From Bacteroidales bacterium (GTDB lineage Bacteria; Bacteroidota; Bacteroidia; Bacteroidales; F082): a stretch of DNA of 36,288 nucleotides. The stretch spans positions 1 through 36,288 of the forward strand of contig JAFUAA010000022.1 in the NCBI GenBank assembly GCA_017460915.1, given 5' to 3'. The notes below the pieces were generated by a model. That model was not told where the DNA came from and did no database searches. It saw nothing but the letters and a program-made list of their open reading frames with translations. The stretch's first letter is position 1. Each line of letters begins with the position of its first letter. This document shows, piece after piece, positions 1 through 9,080 of the stretch. The translations under genes and the position numbers were made by a program.

Positions 1-162
1 CAGCGGATTACATCAGGCATGTGCAGTTTAAACTCAACAGAAGGCCTAGAGAAAAACTCGGCTTCGACTCCCCTAAAAACAGCTTCTTTGCTCTCTGCTC
101 ATGACTTTTGCCTATTTTTGCACTTGCTATTTGAACCTGCGCTCTATAAAGCAACTTATAGT

Positions 163-788
163 CTATTGCTTGATTGGTGCCATGCCAATCTCTTCCGTAA
201 TCTCTTTTCCTTTTTCAAGCGACCAACATCTGAACATAGGTTCGTTCCCCTTCGTTTTTCCGCGAAGGTTCATTAATGTTTCATTATCAAACGACTTGAT
301 AATCTCAATGAAATATCTAAGAACACTGTTATCGCCTTCCTTGACATTGTTCAATTTCACAAAGTCTTTCAAATGGTCGTTTTCCGAAGCATTGTTGGCC
401 TTGAACTCAATGAGGGCAATCCTTTGCAGGTGGTTGTCGAAGATGACAAGGTCAAATTCACCAGAGCGTCCTCTATAGCCCCACCATTACTGAACCCGCT
501 ATAAGCATCTTGTGTCGGTGTCTCAAAAGAATAATACACATCCCAACCTTCAGCAATTTTCTTATTCAATTGCTCTACGAAAACACAACGAAGTTCTTGC
601 TCACTGATTCTAGTTGTCTCACCTCTTCTTTTTTTGGGGAAAACTATTCTGCTTAATTTTATCCTACTCGGGTTGTCAAGCTTTGGTGCTTTTTCTTGCT
701 GATAATTGTAGGCGTCTTGAATTGCTTCAAAAGTTTTGCAAACTACATCTTCAATGTAATCCTTTGTAGTTCGAGTTGTTTTATCCAT
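163..788 (-). pseudogene. PD-(D/E)XK nuclease-like gene, frameshifted
   Basis: The gene reads from the ATG at 788 towards 163 in two frames. The first frame gives about 100 sensible residues (start MDKTTRTTKDYIEDVVCKTF). It then loses sense near 480-487, where the minus strand has a run of four G. Adding one G restores a frame reading GYRGRSGEFDLVIFD, then IALIEFKANN, and running to the stop at 163. The spacing of the Asp in GEFDLV and the Glu-x-Lys in IEFKA matches a PD-(D/E)XK nuclease core (seen in sequence; the fold assignment is inference). The span is 626 bases, one short of a multiple of three, so a single missing base explains the break. Restored length is about 208 residues. It could be a real mutation or a homopolymer sequencing error. 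Role unknown; defence or repair nucleases of this fold are common in accessory regions. Confidence 0.6.
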
Positions 789-1218
789 ACAACAAGCCCT
801 ATTTTCGTGACGGGCGCAACTTTTTCTCGCCTATAGCTTCCCCCGATTCGGCAAATTCCACACAAGAAGGCTAGGAAACTTGAATTGTACCTATTTTGGC
901 TAACAGGCTCTGGAAAAATACCTTTGGAAATAAAACAGATACGTTTACCTAGCCTATATGCATCATCAGGATAACTGATTAAATACAATTAAGGCTGGCT
1001 CACTTGTATCTTGCATCCATTTCCAAAATTTTCCAGATTTCATTAGCCGGATACAAGCACAAATTGCCTTCAACTGCTCGGATTTCTCCCCGAACAATCG
1101 GTGGCAAATATACGAAGATTTTGAAATCGCAACGTTTTTTTGAAAGATTTTTATCTGATTTTGAAAGATTTCTTTGCGAAGCAAAATGAAAAGTTGCAAT
1201 AGCATGGCTAATTATCCT
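789..1218. other. Intergenic stretch without a convincing gene
   Basis: Between the nuclease remnant and the symporter, only short overlapping reading frames with no recognisable domain are seen on either strand. The minus-strand frame 743-988 and the frames around 1000-1220 lack a convincing composition or start context. The stretch is AT-richer than the flanking genes. I see no tRNA, repeat array or clear promoter in it. Confidence 0.5.
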
Positions 1219-1305
1219 CACGCAGAATGCGCAGAACTATGGGAAACGCAAAGCGAAGAGAGCCTTGCGTCCAGTAGGTTCAGCGGATTCAGCGATTTCT
1301 GCGTG
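1219..1305. repeat. Small inverted-repeat element (CACGCAGAA type)
   Basis: CACGCAGAA at 1219-1227 is matched by its reverse complement TTCTGCGTG at 1297-1305. Further related words (GCGCAGAA, CAGCGGATTCAGCGATT) lie between them. Such 'cgcagaat/ttctgcgt' words resemble short dispersed intergenic repeats of Bacteroidales genomes, from recollection and not from a search. It lies just downstream of the symporter stop codon and may contribute to 3'-end formation. Confidence 0.45.
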
Positions 1306-1313
1306 AAAAAAAT

Positions 1314-2765
1314 TCATTCCGCGTGACGCGATTCCCAAAACTCCGCCCCTTCAATGCCAATCTCTTTCGGGTCGAAGACGGGGTCTTTGCCTTCTTTCTT
1401 TTGGCGTTCGTAGGATTTCAGCGCCTTGAACGCCTTGGGCGAGAGCAACAGAATGGCGATGACATTCACCCACGCCATGGCGCCCACGCCCGTGTCGCCG
1501 AGGTCCCAAATCGTCTTGGCCTCGTAGAGCGACCCGACGAAGACCATCGCCACCGTGCCGAGGCGCAGCACCCAAATGAGCACGTGCTCCTTGCGGCCCT
1601 TGCCAAAGAGATAGACGAGGTTGGTCTCGGCGTAGTAATAGTAGGCCATTATCGTCGTGAAGGCAAAGAAAAACAAGGCGATAGAGACAATGATGCCGCC
1701 CCAATTCACGCCCAACAGCGTACCCAAAGCGGCGGAGGTGTAACTCACATCGGGCGCACCCAACTCCACCCCTTCGGCGGCGATGAGCAGGTTGCCCGAG
1801 GCATCGAAGACATTGTAGGTCTTGCAGGCCAAGATCATCACGGCGGTGGCGGTGCATACCAACAAGGTGTCGATATACACCGAAAACGCCTGCACCAGTC
1901 CCTGCTTGACGGGGTGCGACACCTTGGCCGCGCCCGCCACGATGGCACCCGTGCCTTGTCCGGCCTCGTTGGAATAGATGCCGCGCTTCACGCCCCAAGC
2001 GATGGTGGCGCCCAAGATGCCGCCCAAAGCCTGGTTCATACCAAAGGCGCTGCGAATCATATCCATAAACACGGTAGGCACCTCGCGGATGTGGAAAGCC
2101 AAAACGACGAGCGAAAGCAAGACATAAAGAACCGCCATAAACGGCGCGACGACTTGCGCCACATTGGCGATGCGCTTCACGCCGCCCATCACCACGAGGC
2201 CAATGAGCAGGGCAACGGCTGCGCCTACGATGGCCGGATTGATATGGAAGGTGTTGGCAAACGAAATGGCGATGCCGTTGCTTTGCACGGGCGGCAGGAA
2301 CCATCCGCAAACCAACACCGAAATGGCAGCGAAGAACACCGCCAACCATTTGCATTTCAAGCCTTTCTCGATATAATAGGCCGGTCCGCCACGGAACTGG
2401 CCCTTGTGCTCTTCCTTATAGATTTGGGCCAAGGTCGCCTCGGAGAAGGCCGAACCCGCACCGAGGAAGGCGATAATCCACATCCAGACGATGGCTCCCG
2501 GGCCGCCGTAGCCGATGGCCGTGGCCACACCTACGATGTTGCCCGTGCCCACACGCCCCGAAAGCGCCATCGAGAACGCCTGAAACGAGGTGATGCCCGT
2601 CTTTTGGGAATGGTCGGTGGAGAAAAGCAGCCACGCCATCTCGCGGAACCGCCGCACCTGCACGAAGCGTGTCCCAATGGAGAAATACAGGCCCGCCAGC
2701 AGGCAAATCGCCACCAATGCAGGGCTCCACACATAGCCGCTTATGGTCTGAATGAGTTGTTCCAT
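1314..2765 (-). CDS. AGCS-family sodium:amino-acid (alanine/glycine) symporter
   Basis: A polytopic inner-membrane protein of 483 residues. It carries the AGCS signature around GRVGTGNIVGVATAIGYGGP followed by GAIVWMW, and a second conserved block GVKRGIYSNEAGQGTGAI. Members of this family import alanine, glycine or D-alanine with Na+. I chose the ATG at 2765 rather than the GTG at 2810. A Bacteroidetes -7 element (TATCTTTG, minus strand, 2789-2796) lies inside the longer frame, so transcription should start downstream of it. The gene stands alone, facing away from the remnants at 2800-3240. It is one of two probably sodium-linked transporters near a V-ATPase with Na+-type ligands. The exact substrate cannot be told from sequence. 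Confidence 0.9.
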   Translation of the reverse strand: MEQLIQTISGYVWSPALVAICLLAGLYFSIGTRFVQVRRFREMAWLLFSTDHSQKTGITSFQAFSMALSGRVGTGNIVGVATAIGYGGPGAIVWMWIIAFLGAGSAFSEATLAQIYKEEHKGQFRGGPAYYIEKGLKCKWLAVFFAAISVLVCGWFLPPVQSNGIAISFANTFHINPAIVGAAVALLIGLVVMGGVKRIANVAQVVAPFMAVLYVLLSLVVLAFHIREVPTVFMDMIRSAFGMNQALGGILGATIAWGVKRGIYSNEAGQGTGAIVAGAAKVSHPVKQGLVQAFSVYIDTLLVCTATAVMILACKTYNVFDASGNLLIAAEGVELGAPDVSYTSAALGTLLGVNWGGIIVSIALFFFAFTTIMAYYYYAETNLVYLFGKGRKEHVLIWVLRLGTVAMVFVGSLYEAKTIWDLGDTGVGAMAWVNVIAILLLSPKAFKALKSYERQKKEGKDPVFDPKEIGIEGAEFWESRHAE

Positions 2766-2788
2766 AACAAGTTGCCGTTTTGAAGGGT

Positions 2789-2796
2789 CAAAGATA
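2789..2796 (-). promoter_or_regulatory. Bacteroidetes -7 element for the AGCS symporter
   Basis: Minus-strand TATCTTTG matches the Bacteroidetes -7 consensus TAnnTTTG, 24 bases upstream of the ATG at 2765. No well-spaced -33 TTG is obvious. It decides the start codon of the symporter. Confidence 0.55.
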
Positions 2797-3016
2797 GGGA
2801 TTTTTGACACAAAAACAGCATTATCGGCAAAACAAACCCATTTATGTGTTTTTTTGTCGCAACCTAAACAAAATCGCGACCTGTTAGGCGAAGAGACCTA
2901 CAACGCCACCAAAGACATCAATTGGTACAGGTACACCTATTTCGAGAAAGGTGCATTTGTCAAGTATTTTGAGGATCCATACGCCGAGTTCGGTAACAAA
3001 TAGGAATTAACGGGTT

Positions 3017-3236
3017 TCACACCGCCTCCGCCATCAAATCCTTCCGTCCAATCAGGCTAAAGATGGTGATTTCGTTGTCCTCGTTGAGGATGCGAAGCGT
3101 GCGAAGGATTTCGTTCAGCGTTGAGCCGCTGGTAGTTACATCGTCAATAATCAAGACTTTTTGCTGGCGGATATTCGAGCAGAGTTTTTCGTCCCTGTCT
3201 ATACACAACAAATTCTCCGCTTTGCATAACTTGGGC
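3017..3236 (-). pseudogene. Phosphoribosyltransferase (ComF-like) C-terminal remnant
   Basis: About 70 residues are readable on the minus strand and end at 3017. They contain VLIIDDVTTSGSTLNEI, the PRPP-binding motif of type I phosphoribosyltransferases, in the form typical of ComF-like proteins. An in-frame TAG at about 3234-3236 and the absence of an upstream continuation mean that the N-terminal two thirds of a normal ~220-residue protein are missing. The surviving frame has only a TTG at 3211 as a possible start. I read it as a truncated remnant. The neighbouring sequence at 2880-3003 also looks like debris of a lost gene. Confidence 0.6.
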
Positions 3237-3290
3237 TACGCAAAACGATAAACATAAGACAACATAATATTGGTTAACCTTGCTCGACGA

Positions 3291-4958
3291 CTAAGGCATC
3301 ACGACAATCTTCCCTACCAAATGCACAACAAGCCACAGCACGGCAAAACCCATCATAAACGCCAGCCATGAAGGCAATCCCAAAGCCGTCGGCAGTACAC
3401 CTAACAGCAATGCCGTAGCCCCCACGGTGAGTGCATAGGGCATTTGTGTACTGACATGTTGCAAATGATTGCAACTCGAAGCCAAGGAGCTCATAATCGT
3501 CGTGTCGGAAATCGGGGAACAATGGTCGCCCATGACTGCGCCCGCCAATACCGAGGCCACCACATTATAGAACAACGGCATCGTGGCCTCCACCGACAAG
3601 CCCTGCTCTTGGCACAACAGCCACGAAGCGGGCAGAATCAACGGATAAAGGATGGCCATCGTGCCCCAGGAAGTGCCAGTCGAAAAGCCAATCAAGGCAG
3701 CCAAGACGAAGGTCAATACAGGAACCAAGGCTGGCGACAGCGACCATTGCAGCAACAGTTGCGAGACGAACTCGGCCGTGTGCATGTCTTTGGTCACCAA
3801 AGCGATAGACCAAGCCATAGTCAAAATCAAAACGGCATTGAACATTGACTTGAAGCCCTCAACGACCTCCTCCATCACCTTGTTGAACTCTATTTGGCCG
3901 CGCAACAAAGTCATCACGATGGCCGTCAGCAGCGACAGCACCGAAGCCCACAGCAAAGCCTTGTAGGAATTGGCCGCGCCGATGGTGGCCGAAAGCTTCG
4001 AGAAGAAGCCGAGGCTGCCGTCGTTCCAAACGGCTGCATCATAACCCGTGACGAAAAGTCCGATAATCGTCCCAAAAATCAAGACCGACAAAGGAAGCAA
4101 GGCATCAATAATATGGACTTTTTTGGTCTCATTTTCAGGCATTTCAACATCTGAAGCATGCGTCGCTCTGGCTTTACGTTCCGCCTTCAGCATGGGGCCA
4201 AAGTCGCGACCGCTGAGGATAATCATCAGGACGAAACCCAAGGTCAGGAAGGGATAGAAACTATAGGCGAGCGAATGGAAAAACACCGAATAGGCCGAGG
4301 CTTCGAGGCCGATGGCGTTGATGCCGTCCTGGATGTAACTCAATTCCGCCCCAATCCAAGTGGTAACGAAAGCCACCGCCACCACAGGTGCCGAGGTGGA
4401 ATCGACGATATACGAAAGTTTCTCGCGCGACACCCGCAGTTTGTCGGTAATCGGGCGCATGGTGTTGCCCACGACGAGCGTGTTGGAATAGTCGTCGAAG
4501 AAGACGCAGAGGTCCATCAGGAAGGTCATCAGCTGTCCCGAGCGCGGCCCTCTCGCCTTGCGCGACAGCCAGTTGACCACGCCCTGCATCCCGCCGTTGG
4601 CCGTGATGACGCGCACCATGCCGCCAATAATCAAGGTGAAGACGATGATGAGCACATGGTCGGCATCGAAGAGCGAGCCCACGACATAGGTATCCACCAC
4701 ACGCAAGAGCCCTCCGCCCAAAGCCTCGAACGGGCCATGACCCGAATACAGTGCCATGATGAAAGTGCCCGTCAGGATGCCGACAAACAGCGACGAAATC
4801 ACCTCTTTTATTAATAGCGCCATCACGATGGCCACCAGCGGAGGCAAAATCGACATCCAAAGCGGCATCGGGCCCTCGACGGCCCCCGTCACCGCAAGCA
4901 GCACCAAGCCTAAAAGCAAAGCCAACACTACCACAAACGCTATCCATTTTTTCTTCAT
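3291..4958 (-). CDS. NhaC-family Na+/H+ antiporter
   Basis: A polytopic membrane protein of 555 residues with about 11-13 hydrophobic segments. It contains an acidic/Asn motif in a helix pair (MDLCVFFDDYSNTLVVGNTM) and a conserved C-terminal block (GFSTGTSWGTMAILYPL, then GDHCSPISDTTIMSS) characteristic of NhaC and related ion-transporter superfamily members. These exchange Na+ for H+ or, in some cases, carry organic acids or amino acids. I start it at the ATG at 4958 (MKKKWIAF). The frame is open for 20 more codons, but a -7 element (4976-4983) lies inside that extension. It is divergent from the lipoprotein gene at 5088, with both promoters packed into 4976-5034. Family assignment is firm; the ion or substrate is inferred. 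Confidence 0.85.
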   Translation of the reverse strand: MKKKWIAFVVVLALLLGLVLLAVTGAVEGPMPLWMSILPPLVAIVMALLIKEVISSLFVGILTGTFIMALYSGHGPFEALGGGLLRVVDTYVVGSLFDADHVLIIVFTLIIGGMVRVITANGGMQGVVNWLSRKARGPRSGQLMTFLMDLCVFFDDYSNTLVVGNTMRPITDKLRVSREKLSYIVDSTSAPVVAVAFVTTWIGAELSYIQDGINAIGLEASAYSVFFHSLAYSFYPFLTLGFVLMIILSGRDFGPMLKAERKARATHASDVEMPENETKKVHIIDALLPLSVLIFGTIIGLFVTGYDAAVWNDGSLGFFSKLSATIGAANSYKALLWASVLSLLTAIVMTLLRGQIEFNKVMEEVVEGFKSMFNAVLILTMAWSIALVTKDMHTAEFVSQLLLQWSLSPALVPVLTFVLAALIGFSTGTSWGTMAILYPLILPASWLLCQEQGLSVEATMPLFYNVVASVLAGAVMGDHCSPISDTTIMSSLASSCNHLQHVSTQMPYALTVGATALLLGVLPTALGLPSWLAFMMGFAVLWLVVHLVGKIVVMP

Positions 4959-4975
4959 GGGCACAATTTGAGGCA

Positions 4976-4983
4976 CAAAAATA
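4976..4983 (-). promoter_or_regulatory. Bacteroidetes -7 element for the NhaC-like gene
   Basis: Minus-strand TATTTTTG fits TAnnTTTG. It ends 17 bases before the ATG at 4958, giving a short leader. It rules out the longer open frame to 5018 as the translated N-terminus. Confidence 0.55.
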
Positions 4984-5026
4984 GCGTTTTTTGTAGAAAA
5001 AACTTTCATTCTATCCAATTTGGTCT

Positions 5027-5034
5027 TATTTTTG
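5027..5034 (+). promoter_or_regulatory. Bacteroidetes -7 element for the lipoprotein genes
   Basis: TATTTTTG fits TAnnTTTG and sits 53 bases upstream of the ATG at 5088. Together with the minus-strand element at 4976-4983 it makes this spacer a compact divergent promoter. Confidence 0.5.
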
Positions 5035-5087
5035 CAAGCCTAATCAGATTGTGGAAACAACAATTGCAAAATAAAAACTAACACATC

Positions 5088-5606
5088 ATGAAGAAAAAAC
5101 TCCTCATCGCATTATGCAGCCTCGCCGTCATCTTCACGGCTTGCAGGAAACCTGTCGATCCTACGCCAACGCCCGAGCCCGTTGACTACACGTCCAACTA
5201 TGTCGGTAACTACGTCGGCCAATTCACGCTTACCATCACCTCGATGAACAACCAACCCCAAAGCAACATGACCTTCCCCATTGACGGCATTGGCATGGAC
5301 ATCGCCAAAGGCACCGAAGACAACGCCATCACGGCCACGGTGACCGTCGAAAGCGAGACCCATCAGACCCAAGGCACTGCCACGGCCGACAAAGCCGACT
5401 TCGAGACCGTCCGTCTCGTCATCGACAAGCCCGACCAATTCTACAAGTTCAATCTCGACCTCAAGATGGAAGGCACCAAAGCCGAAAGCGACACGCTGAA
5501 CATCGTCGGTTCCTTCTCAGGCGACGGCGATGCGACCATCATGGGTCAAGAGCAGATTTTCAACGAAGTGTCGGGTACACTCACCGGAAAACTCGTAAAA
5601 CACTAA
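5088..5606 (+). CDS. Secreted lipoprotein, hypothetical
   Basis: A 172-residue protein with a lipoprotein signal peptide: basic start MKKKLL, hydrophobic core, lipobox FTAC with the acylated Cys near residue 19. A Pro/Thr-rich linker (PVDPTPTPEPVD) follows. The mature part is a beta-rich, calycin/lipocalin-like domain beginning YVGNYVGQFTLTIT, with alternating hydrophobic residues and repeated Gly turns. The next gene has a similar domain near its C-terminus (FLGNYEGNALF), so the two appear to be paralogues in one unit, 18 bases apart. It is expected to be anchored in the outer or inner membrane facing the periplasm or surface. I do not recognise a specific function. Confidence 0.75.
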   Translation: MKKKLLIALCSLAVIFTACRKPVDPTPTPEPVDYTSNYVGNYVGQFTLTITSMNNQPQSNMTFPIDGIGMDIAKGTEDNAITATVTVESETHQTQGTATADKADFETVRLVIDKPDQFYKFNLDLKMEGTKAESDTLNIVGSFSGDGDATIMGQEQIFNEVSGTLTGKLVKH

Positions 5607-5624
5607 CCTAAAATTCATATCATC

Positions 5625-6467
5625 ATGAGAAAATCAACATTAGCTATGGTTTGCCTCGTCGGATTGGCAATGCTGGCAAGCTGCAAGAAAGACCCTGTCG
5701 CTCCCACCATTGAAATGTATGTGGGCGACGAAGGGACAACCTGCGTCATCGAAAACGCACAAGTGTTTTCGGGTGACCAAATCTTCGTCGGTTTCAAAGG
5801 GACAGGAGAAGAGGTCACCAAAATCGATGTTACCGTTGCCCAAAACGGAACTGCTTTGGACGCCTTCCATCATCAATGGAACACCCCAGTCAACAACTTC
5901 GAAATCACGTGTGATTTCACCATTGAAGCCAGCGGCACCGTGTCCATTACCGGCACTGTGACCGATGCAGCAGGACAAACCGCCACGAAGAGTTTCAACA
6001 TCATTTACAACGAAAAACCGAGCGCCAAGTTCCTGGGCAACTATGAAGGCAATGCCCTCTTCACCGGCACCACGGAAGTCGCTGTGGCAGGCATGGAACC
6101 GATGCAACAAGAAGTCACCGACCACGAAATGCCCGTCACCCTCAGCATTACCGAAGGCGAACACTTGAATGAAGTCATCGCCGTTTGCAAGATAAACAAC
6201 CAGGAATCAACAGTCACGGGAACGGTGGAAGGCGACAAAGTCAACTTCGTGCTGACCGATGTGCCCTACACCTTCGACTATGACATGAGCGAAATCTCCT
6301 TTTCGCCCACCATCACCATGAACCTCAACCTCACCGCCACGCTGGTTGGCAGTCAGCTCAACCTTGACGGGACCTGCAACGGCGAAGGTGAAGTCCACAT
6401 TCTCTTCTACAACGGCACCATCGCCATAGACGGCACCATTGGCGGCAGCTTGGACAAAACGGAATGA
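5625..6467 (+). CDS. Secreted lipoprotein with Ig-like and calycin-like domains
   Basis: A 280-residue protein with a lipobox LASC (Cys about residue 20) after a typical signal peptide. Residues ~30-130 look like an Ig/PKD-like beta-sandwich (VSITGTVTDAAGQTATKSF). Residues ~135-280 repeat the beta-barrel-like domain of the upstream lipoprotein (FLGNYEGNALF, later LDGTCNGEGEV). The protein probably arose by adding an Ig-like module to the shared domain. It follows the first lipoprotein directly and the pair probably shares a transcript ending at the hairpin 6517-6543. A surface or periplasmic binding role is a guess; no enzymatic motif is visible. Confidence 0.75.
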   Translation: MRKSTLAMVCLVGLAMLASCKKDPVAPTIEMYVGDEGTTCVIENAQVFSGDQIFVGFKGTGEEVTKIDVTVAQNGTALDAFHHQWNTPVNNFEITCDFTIEASGTVSITGTVTDAAGQTATKSFNIIYNEKPSAKFLGNYEGNALFTGTTEVAVAGMEPMQQEVTDHEMPVTLSITEGEHLNEVIAVCKINNQESTVTGTVEGDKVNFVLTDVPYTFDYDMSEISFSPTITMNLNLTATLVGSQLNLDGTCNGEGEVHILFYNGTIAIDGTIGGSLDKTE

Positions 6468-6479
6468 ATGCGACACGCG

Positions 6480-6507
6480 GTAAAGACGTAGCGCGCTACG
6501 TCTCTAC
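6480..6507. repeat. Dispersed 28-bp palindrome, copy 1
   Basis: The core AGACGTAGCGCGCTACGTCT (6484-6503) is a perfect 20-base palindrome. With flanks it forms a 28-base hairpin with one A/C mismatch. The same palindrome recurs, perfect over 28 bases, at 14453-14480. Two copies in unrelated intergenic sites indicate a dispersed element. Confidence 0.75.
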
Positions 6508-6516
6508 AAACGAAAA

Positions 6517-6543
6517 ACGGACGACTAAAATCGTCCGTTTTTT
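6517..6543. terminator. Bidirectional intrinsic terminator
   Basis: ACGGACGA (6517-6524) pairs with TCGTCCGT (6531-6538) around a six-base loop. A T run follows on the plus strand, and an A run precedes it, giving a T run on the minus strand. It can end both the lipoprotein transcript and the oppositely oriented tRNA transcript. Confidence 0.8.
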
Positions 6544-6548
6544 CATTG

Positions 6549-6620
6549 TAGCGGGGGAAGGATTCGAACCTCCGACCTCCGGGTTATGAGCCCGACGAGC
6601 TGCCTCTGCTCTACCCCGCA
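6549..6620 (-). tRNA. Initiator tRNA-Met (anticodon CAT)
   Basis: The minus strand folds as a complete cloverleaf. The acceptor pairs GCGGGG with CCCCGC. The D stem is GAGC/GCTC. The anticodon stem-loop is TCGGG-CTCATAA-CCCGG, and the T arm is GGAGG-TTCGAAT-CCTTC. Two features mark the initiator: positions 1 and 72 do not pair (T/T), and the anticodon stem has three consecutive G-C pairs next to the loop. The 3' CCA is not encoded (A is followed by CAA). The gene stands alone between the lipoprotein terminator and era, which runs divergently. Confidence 0.93.
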
Positions 6621-6678
6621 TCGTGCAAAATTCCGGCTGAGGAAAATTTTTCGCTCCCGAAATCGGCTGCAAAGATAA

Positions 6679-6686
6679 TAATTTTG
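6679..6686 (+). promoter_or_regulatory. Bacteroidetes -7 element for era
   Basis: TAATTTTG fits TAnnTTTG, 38 bases before the ATG at 6725. It supports that ATG over the upstream in-frame TTG at 6692, which would lie at the transcription start. Confidence 0.45.
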
Positions 6687-6724
6687 TTTCTTTGCAGAGC
6701 AAAAAACCAAGAAAAAATTTCATT

Positions 6725-7606
6725 ATGGCACATAAAGCAGGCTATGTCAACATTATAGGTCGCCCCAACGTGGGCAAGTCAACCCTTATGAATCAGCTCG
6801 TTGGGGAGAAAATCTCCATCATCACCTCGAAAGCGCAGACCACGCGCCACCGCATCCTAGGCATCGTCAACGGCGACGACTTCCAAATCGTCTTCTCCGA
6901 CACGCCCGGCATCATCAAAGACCCCGCCTACAAGATGCACGAGGTAATGAACCAGTTTGTCAACGTGGCCCTCATCGATGCCGACTTGATTCTTTTTGTG
7001 GTCGACATCACCGACAAGAAAATCGAGGAAAAGACCGTGGAGCGACTGAAAAACACAGAGATACCCATCTTCGTGCTCATCAACAAAATCGACCTTTCGA
7101 CGCAAAAGCAAGTGGAGCAAGCCGTTGAATTTTGGAGACAGCAACTGCCCTCAGCCACCGTTTTCCCGCTTTCGGCGCAATATGGCGCCAATGTGGAGTT
7201 CATCTTCAAGCAGATTTTGGAGCAACTGCCCGAGTGTCCGCCTTATTTCCCCAAGGACGAGCTCACCGACCGTTCGATGCGTTTCTTCATCACCGAAATC
7301 ATCCGCGAGAAAATTCTGCTCAACTACCAGCAGGAGATCCCCTACTCCGTTCAGGTTGAGGTGGAGAGCTACGAGGAAACCGAGAAGCACATCCACATCC
7401 GCAGCGTCATCTATGTGGCCCGCGACTCGCAAAAGGGCATCATCATCGGCAAGGGCGGCAGCGCCATCAAGAAGCTCGGGATGCAGGCCCGTGCCGACAT
7501 TGAGGAGTTTACGGGAAAGAAAATCTTCCTCGAACTATTCGTGAAAGTCGACAAGGACTGGCGCGACAATGAGGCCGAGTTGAAGCGGTTTGGCTATGAA
7601 GCCTAA
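6725..7606 (+). CDS. era: GTPase Era
   Basis: A 293-residue ribosome-assembly GTPase that binds the 3' end of 16S rRNA. The N-terminal GTPase domain shows G1 GRPNVGKST (residues 12-20), G3 DTPG (59-62) and G4 NKID (120-123). The C-terminal KH domain has its GKGG loop at 242-245, within [13 protein letters not shown]. Length and domain order are normal for Era. I start at MAHKAGYV (6725); 11 further codons are open upstream to a TTG at 6692 but lie next to the promoter. der follows after 41 bases with its own -7 element, so the two may be co-regulated but need not be strictly co-transcribed. Confidence 0.97.
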   Translation: MAHKAGYVNIIGRPNVGKSTLMNQLVGEKISIITSKAQTTRHRILGIVNGDDFQIVFSDTPGIIKDPAYKMHEVMNQFVNVALIDADLILFVVDITDKKIEEKTVERLKNTEIPIFVLINKIDLSTQKQVEQAVEFWRQQLPSATVFPLSAQYGANVEFIFKQILEQLPECPPYFPKDELTDRSMRFFITEIIREKILLNYQQEIPYSVQVEVESYEETEKHIHIRSVIYVARDSQKGIIIGKGGSAIKKLGMQARADIEEFTGKKIFLELFVKVDKDWRDNEAELKRFGYEA

Positions 7607-7614
7607 TTTTTTCG

Positions 7615-7622
7615 TATTTTTG
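7615..7622 (+). promoter_or_regulatory. Possible -7 element for der
   Basis: TATTTTTG fits TAnnTTTG, 25 bases before the der ATG. A TTTG at 7589-7592 could be the -33 element, although the spacing (22) is slightly long. It lies in the era-der spacer. Confidence 0.45.
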
Positions 7623-7647
7623 CCGCAAATTTCAAAATCATCAGAAA

Positions 7648-8955
7648 ATGTCAAACATTGTAGCTATTGTGGGGAGACCCAATGTGGGAAAATCGACTTT
7701 GTTCAACCGTCTGTTGAAGCAGCGCATGGCCATCGTGGAAGAGACGAGCGGCGTGACGCGCGACCGGCACTACGGCAAGAGCGATTGGAATGGAAAGGAA
7801 TTCACCGTCATCGACACCGGCGGCTATGTGGTGGGGTCGGACGACATTTTTGAAGAAGAAATCCGCAAGCAGGTGGACCTGGCCATCGATGAGGCCGATG
7901 TTATCGTCTTTTTGGTCGACGGTCGCGATGGGCTTCACGTCCTCGACGAGGATGTGGCCGTCATCCTGCGCCAGCAGAAAAAGCATGTCCTCTTGGCTGT
8001 CAACAAGATAGACGAGCCTAACAAAGAAGCATTGGCGGGCGAGTTCTACGCCTTGGGACTGGGCGAACCCTTCCCTATGTCGGCCATGACGGGCACAGGC
8101 ACGGGTGAGTTGTTGGACAAAGTATGCGAGCTTTTGCCTTCCGACACCACCGACTTCGACACCGACCTGCCGCGTTTCACCGTGGTGGGCCGTCCGAATG
8201 TGGGCAAATCGTCCTTAATCAACGCTTTCCTTGGCACCGACCGTCACATCGTGACCGACATCGCCGGCACCACCCGCGATGCCAACTACACGCGCTACAA
8301 GGCCTTCGGCATGGAGTTCATGCTCGTCGACACCGCCGGATTGCGCAAGAAGAGCAAGGTGGAGGAAGACATCGAGTTCTACTCGGTGTTGCGGTCCATC
8401 CGCGCCATCGAGGACTGCGACGTGGCCATCCTCATGCTCGACGCCACGCAAGGCTTCGAAGCCCAGGATATGAACATTCTGCGCCTCATCGAGAAGAACA
8501 AAAAAGGCCTGGTGATGGTCGTCAACAAGTGGGACTTGGTCGAAAAAGACTCCAACACGCACAAGGCCTACGAAGAGCTGATTCGCTCCAGAACGGCACC
8601 TTTCACCGACTATCCCATCATCTTCACCTCGGCCATCAACAAGCAACGTATATATAAGGTGCTGGAAACGGCGCACAAGGTCTACGAAAACCGCGAGCGC
8701 CGCGTCCCCGTGCGCGAACTGAACGACAAGATGCTGGAAATCATAAACTCCGTGCCGCTGCCGACGGCATCACGCGGCCGTTTCCTGAAGATCAAGTACA
8801 TCACCCAACTGAAGAGCATCGCGCCGCAGTTCATCTTCTTCTGCAACCTGCCGAAGGACGTGAAGGAGAACTACAAGCGCTTCTTGGAAAACAAGATTCG
8901 CGAGACCTGGGACTTCAACGGCGTGCCGATTCAGTTGATTTTCAAGGAGAAATAG
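7648..8955 (+). CDS. der: GTPase Der (EngA)
   Basis: A 435-residue double GTPase required for 50S ribosome maturation. Domain 1 has GRPNVGKST (residues 9-17), DTGG (56-59) and NKID (119-122). Domain 2 has GRPNVGKSS (181-189), DTAG (228-231) and NKWD. The remaining ~90 residues form the KH-like C-terminal domain ([20 protein letters not shown]). The length is standard and all motifs are intact. It lies directly behind era, a pairing of ribosome-assembly GTPases common in Bacteroidetes. A palindromic repeat element follows its stop codon. Confidence 0.97.
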   Translation: MSNIVAIVGRPNVGKSTLFNRLLKQRMAIVEETSGVTRDRHYGKSDWNGKEFTVIDTGGYVVGSDDIFEEEIRKQVDLAIDEADVIVFLVDGRDGLHVLDEDVAVILRQQKKHVLLAVNKIDEPNKEALAGEFYALGLGEPFPMSAMTGTGTGELLDKVCELLPSDTTDFDTDLPRFTVVGRPNVGKSSLINAFLGTDRHIVTDIAGTTRDANYTRYKAFGMEFMLVDTAGLRKKSKVEEDIEFYSVLRSIRAIEDCDVAILMLDATQGFEAQDMNILRLIEKNKKGLVMVVNKWDLVEKDSNTHKAYEELIRSRTAPFTDYPIIFTSAINKQRIYKVLETAHKVYENRERRVPVRELNDKMLEIINSVPLPTASRGRFLKIKYITQLKSIAPQFIFFCNLPKDVKENYKRFLENKIRETWDFNGVPIQLIFKEK

Positions 8956-8963
8956 TTTGACAC

Positions 8964-9062
8964 GCTTTGCGTCTTTGCGAGGAGGTACGATGAAGCAATC
9001 CAGACAACAATTCAAAAACTGGATTTCTGGATTGCTTCGCTCCGCTCGCAATGACGCAAAGC
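8964..9062. repeat. REP-like inverted-repeat element (GCAATCCAG family)
   Basis: The left arm (8964-9003) begins GCTTTGCGTCTTTGCGAG and ends GAAGCAATCCAG. The right arm (9027-9062) is its imperfect reverse complement, from CTGGATTGCTTCG to GACGCAAAGC. The ~100-base element fills the spacer between der and the S4-domain gene. It resembles the widely dispersed 'CGTCATTGCGAG..GCAATCCAG' intergenic repeats known from many bacterial genomes (recollection). A related half occurs at 30542. Confidence 0.7.
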
Positions 9063-9080
9063 GGCAGAAAACAGAATGCA

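Noticed and set aside
743-988. Minus-strand 81-codon frame upstream of the nuclease remnant
   Set aside because: It overlaps the nuclease start, shows no domain and has no convincing start signal.
1323-2783. Long plus-strand open frame (486 codons) opposite the AGCS symporter
   Set aside because: It is rich in His, Arg and Gln with no domain. It arises as the antisense shadow of a GC-rich gene with strong codon bias.
2752-3003. Plus-strand frame ending in sensible-looking text (KDINWYRYTYFEKGAFVKYF)
   Set aside because: The last ~40 residues look like a protein end, but the first half overlaps the symporter start and its promoter. It is probably debris of a lost gene and too short to annotate.
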